Shown in pieces: positions 14,202 to 14,451 of a DNA stretch of 14,451 nucleotides. A program made the translations under genes and the position numbers. Where the stretch lies: the NCBI GenBank assembly GCA_945907085.1, contig CAMDSS010000024.1, positions 1 to 14,451 on the forward strand. The letters run 5' to 3'. The notes beneath the pieces were generated by a model. It was not told the origin of the DNA. It saw nothing but the letters and a program-made list of their open reading frames with translations, and did not search any database. This DNA is from Cyanobium sp. NIES-981. Its GTDB lineage: Bacteria; Cyanobacteriota; Cyanobacteriia; PCC-6307; Cyanobiaceae. Every line of letters starts with the position of its first letter. Within the stretch, counting starts at the first letter, position 1.

Positions 14202-14451
14202 GCCAAGGGGCCCATGCCAGGTAACAACCTGTGCACCAGCTGCACTGGGGATCCCAACAACACCAAACCAGGCAAGGCAATCAGGGGGCCAATCACGCTG
14301 CCCACCAGCACCTCAAGCCTGGTATGGCCAAGGTTTTCTTTCAGGGGCTTCTGGGACTCATCCTGGGTCTGGGAATTCACGCGGGCCGCCGTTAGGCCGG
14401 CCGCTCGGCGCACCCCACTGGCGTCGTAGAGCACCACAAAACACATAATCG
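14198..14451 (-). CDS. Divergent PAP2 family membrane protein, 5'-truncated by window edge
   Basis: Only the C-terminal 84 residues or so are in the window; the start lies beyond the right edge. The fragment has VLYDASGVRRAAG, a polar stretch, then QKPLKENLGHTRLEVLVGSVIGPL and a final hydrophobic helix. This is the signature end of the divergent PAP2 / 'vanadium haloperoxidase-related' family, small membrane proteins of unknown substrate in cyanobacteria and plant plastids. The internal Met at 14446 is not the family start, since the helix containing it continues upstream. Its TGA overlaps the helicase GTG start. The family call is fairly firm from the YDA-GVRRAAG and LGHT-LEV blocks. Confidence 0.87.
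   Translation of the reverse strand, partial: IMCFVVLYDASGVRRAAGLTAARVNSQTQDESQKPLKENLGHTRLEVLVGSVIGPLIALPGLVLLGSPVQLVHRLLPGMGPLA

Noticed and set aside
1..14451. CRISPR arrays, insertion sequences, toxin-antitoxin or defence genes
   Set aside because: No regularly spaced repeats, transposase motifs, terminal inverted repeats or small toxin-type gene pairs were seen; all genes look like core housekeeping functions.

Overview
The window looks like ordinary core chromosome of a GC-rich marine or freshwater picocyanobacterium (Synechococcus/Cyanobium type). The clues are a SasA clock kinase, a FNR (PetH) carrying a CpcD-like phycobilisome linker domain, a zwf-opcA pair, an actinobacteria-free gene content with B12 (CobB) biosynthesis, a CpcS/CpeS-like protein, and high GC throughout. 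No CRISPR array, insertion sequence, prophage gene or integrase was seen. Nearly every base is genic; no stretch over 300 bases lacks a gene.

Layout. (1) Left, minus strand: a three-gene run read from about 3322 down to the left edge. It encodes a CpcS/CpeS-like lipocalin-type protein, a small exported protein coupled to it through TGATG, and aminopeptidase N (pepN), which is cut by the window edge after 724 residues. (2) Plus strand: sasA (3411-4577), divergent from that run, with a 19-bp palindrome directly before its GTG start; then a weak hairpin terminator and tRNA-Glu(UUC). (3) Minus strand: an SRPBCC-fold protein (4766-5341), divergent from petH. (4) Plus strand: petH, ending in a textbook terminator with a GCAA loop and ten Ts; then a compact run zwf - opcA - cobB - acylphosphatase - histidine phosphatase - six-helix membrane protein (6797-12733). 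No gap in this run exceeds 41 nt and several genes overlap or abut. (5) Right, minus strand: a RecD-like SF1B helicase (12738-14201), convergent with the membrane gene, coupled by a GTGA overlap to the 3' end of a divergent-PAP2 gene that runs off the right edge.

How the genes fit together. PetH makes NADPH from photosynthetic electrons in the light. Zwf with its activator OpcA makes NADPH from glucose-6-phosphate in the dark. SasA is the kinase that passes KaiC clock timing to the RpaA regulator, which in Synechococcus elongatus controls night-time genes including zwf. tRNA-Glu is both a translation adaptor and the precursor of tetrapyrroles, the pathway that also feeds CobB. These links are inferred from family knowledge; the DNA itself shows only adjacency.

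I found no new multi-gene system. The points most worth a second look are: a perfect alternating-glycine tract inserted in OpcA; a long out-of-frame overlap of the acylphosphatase reading frame with the catalytic end of cobB; a sharp GC drop over the catalytic core of pepN; and the palindrome covering the initiation region of sasA.
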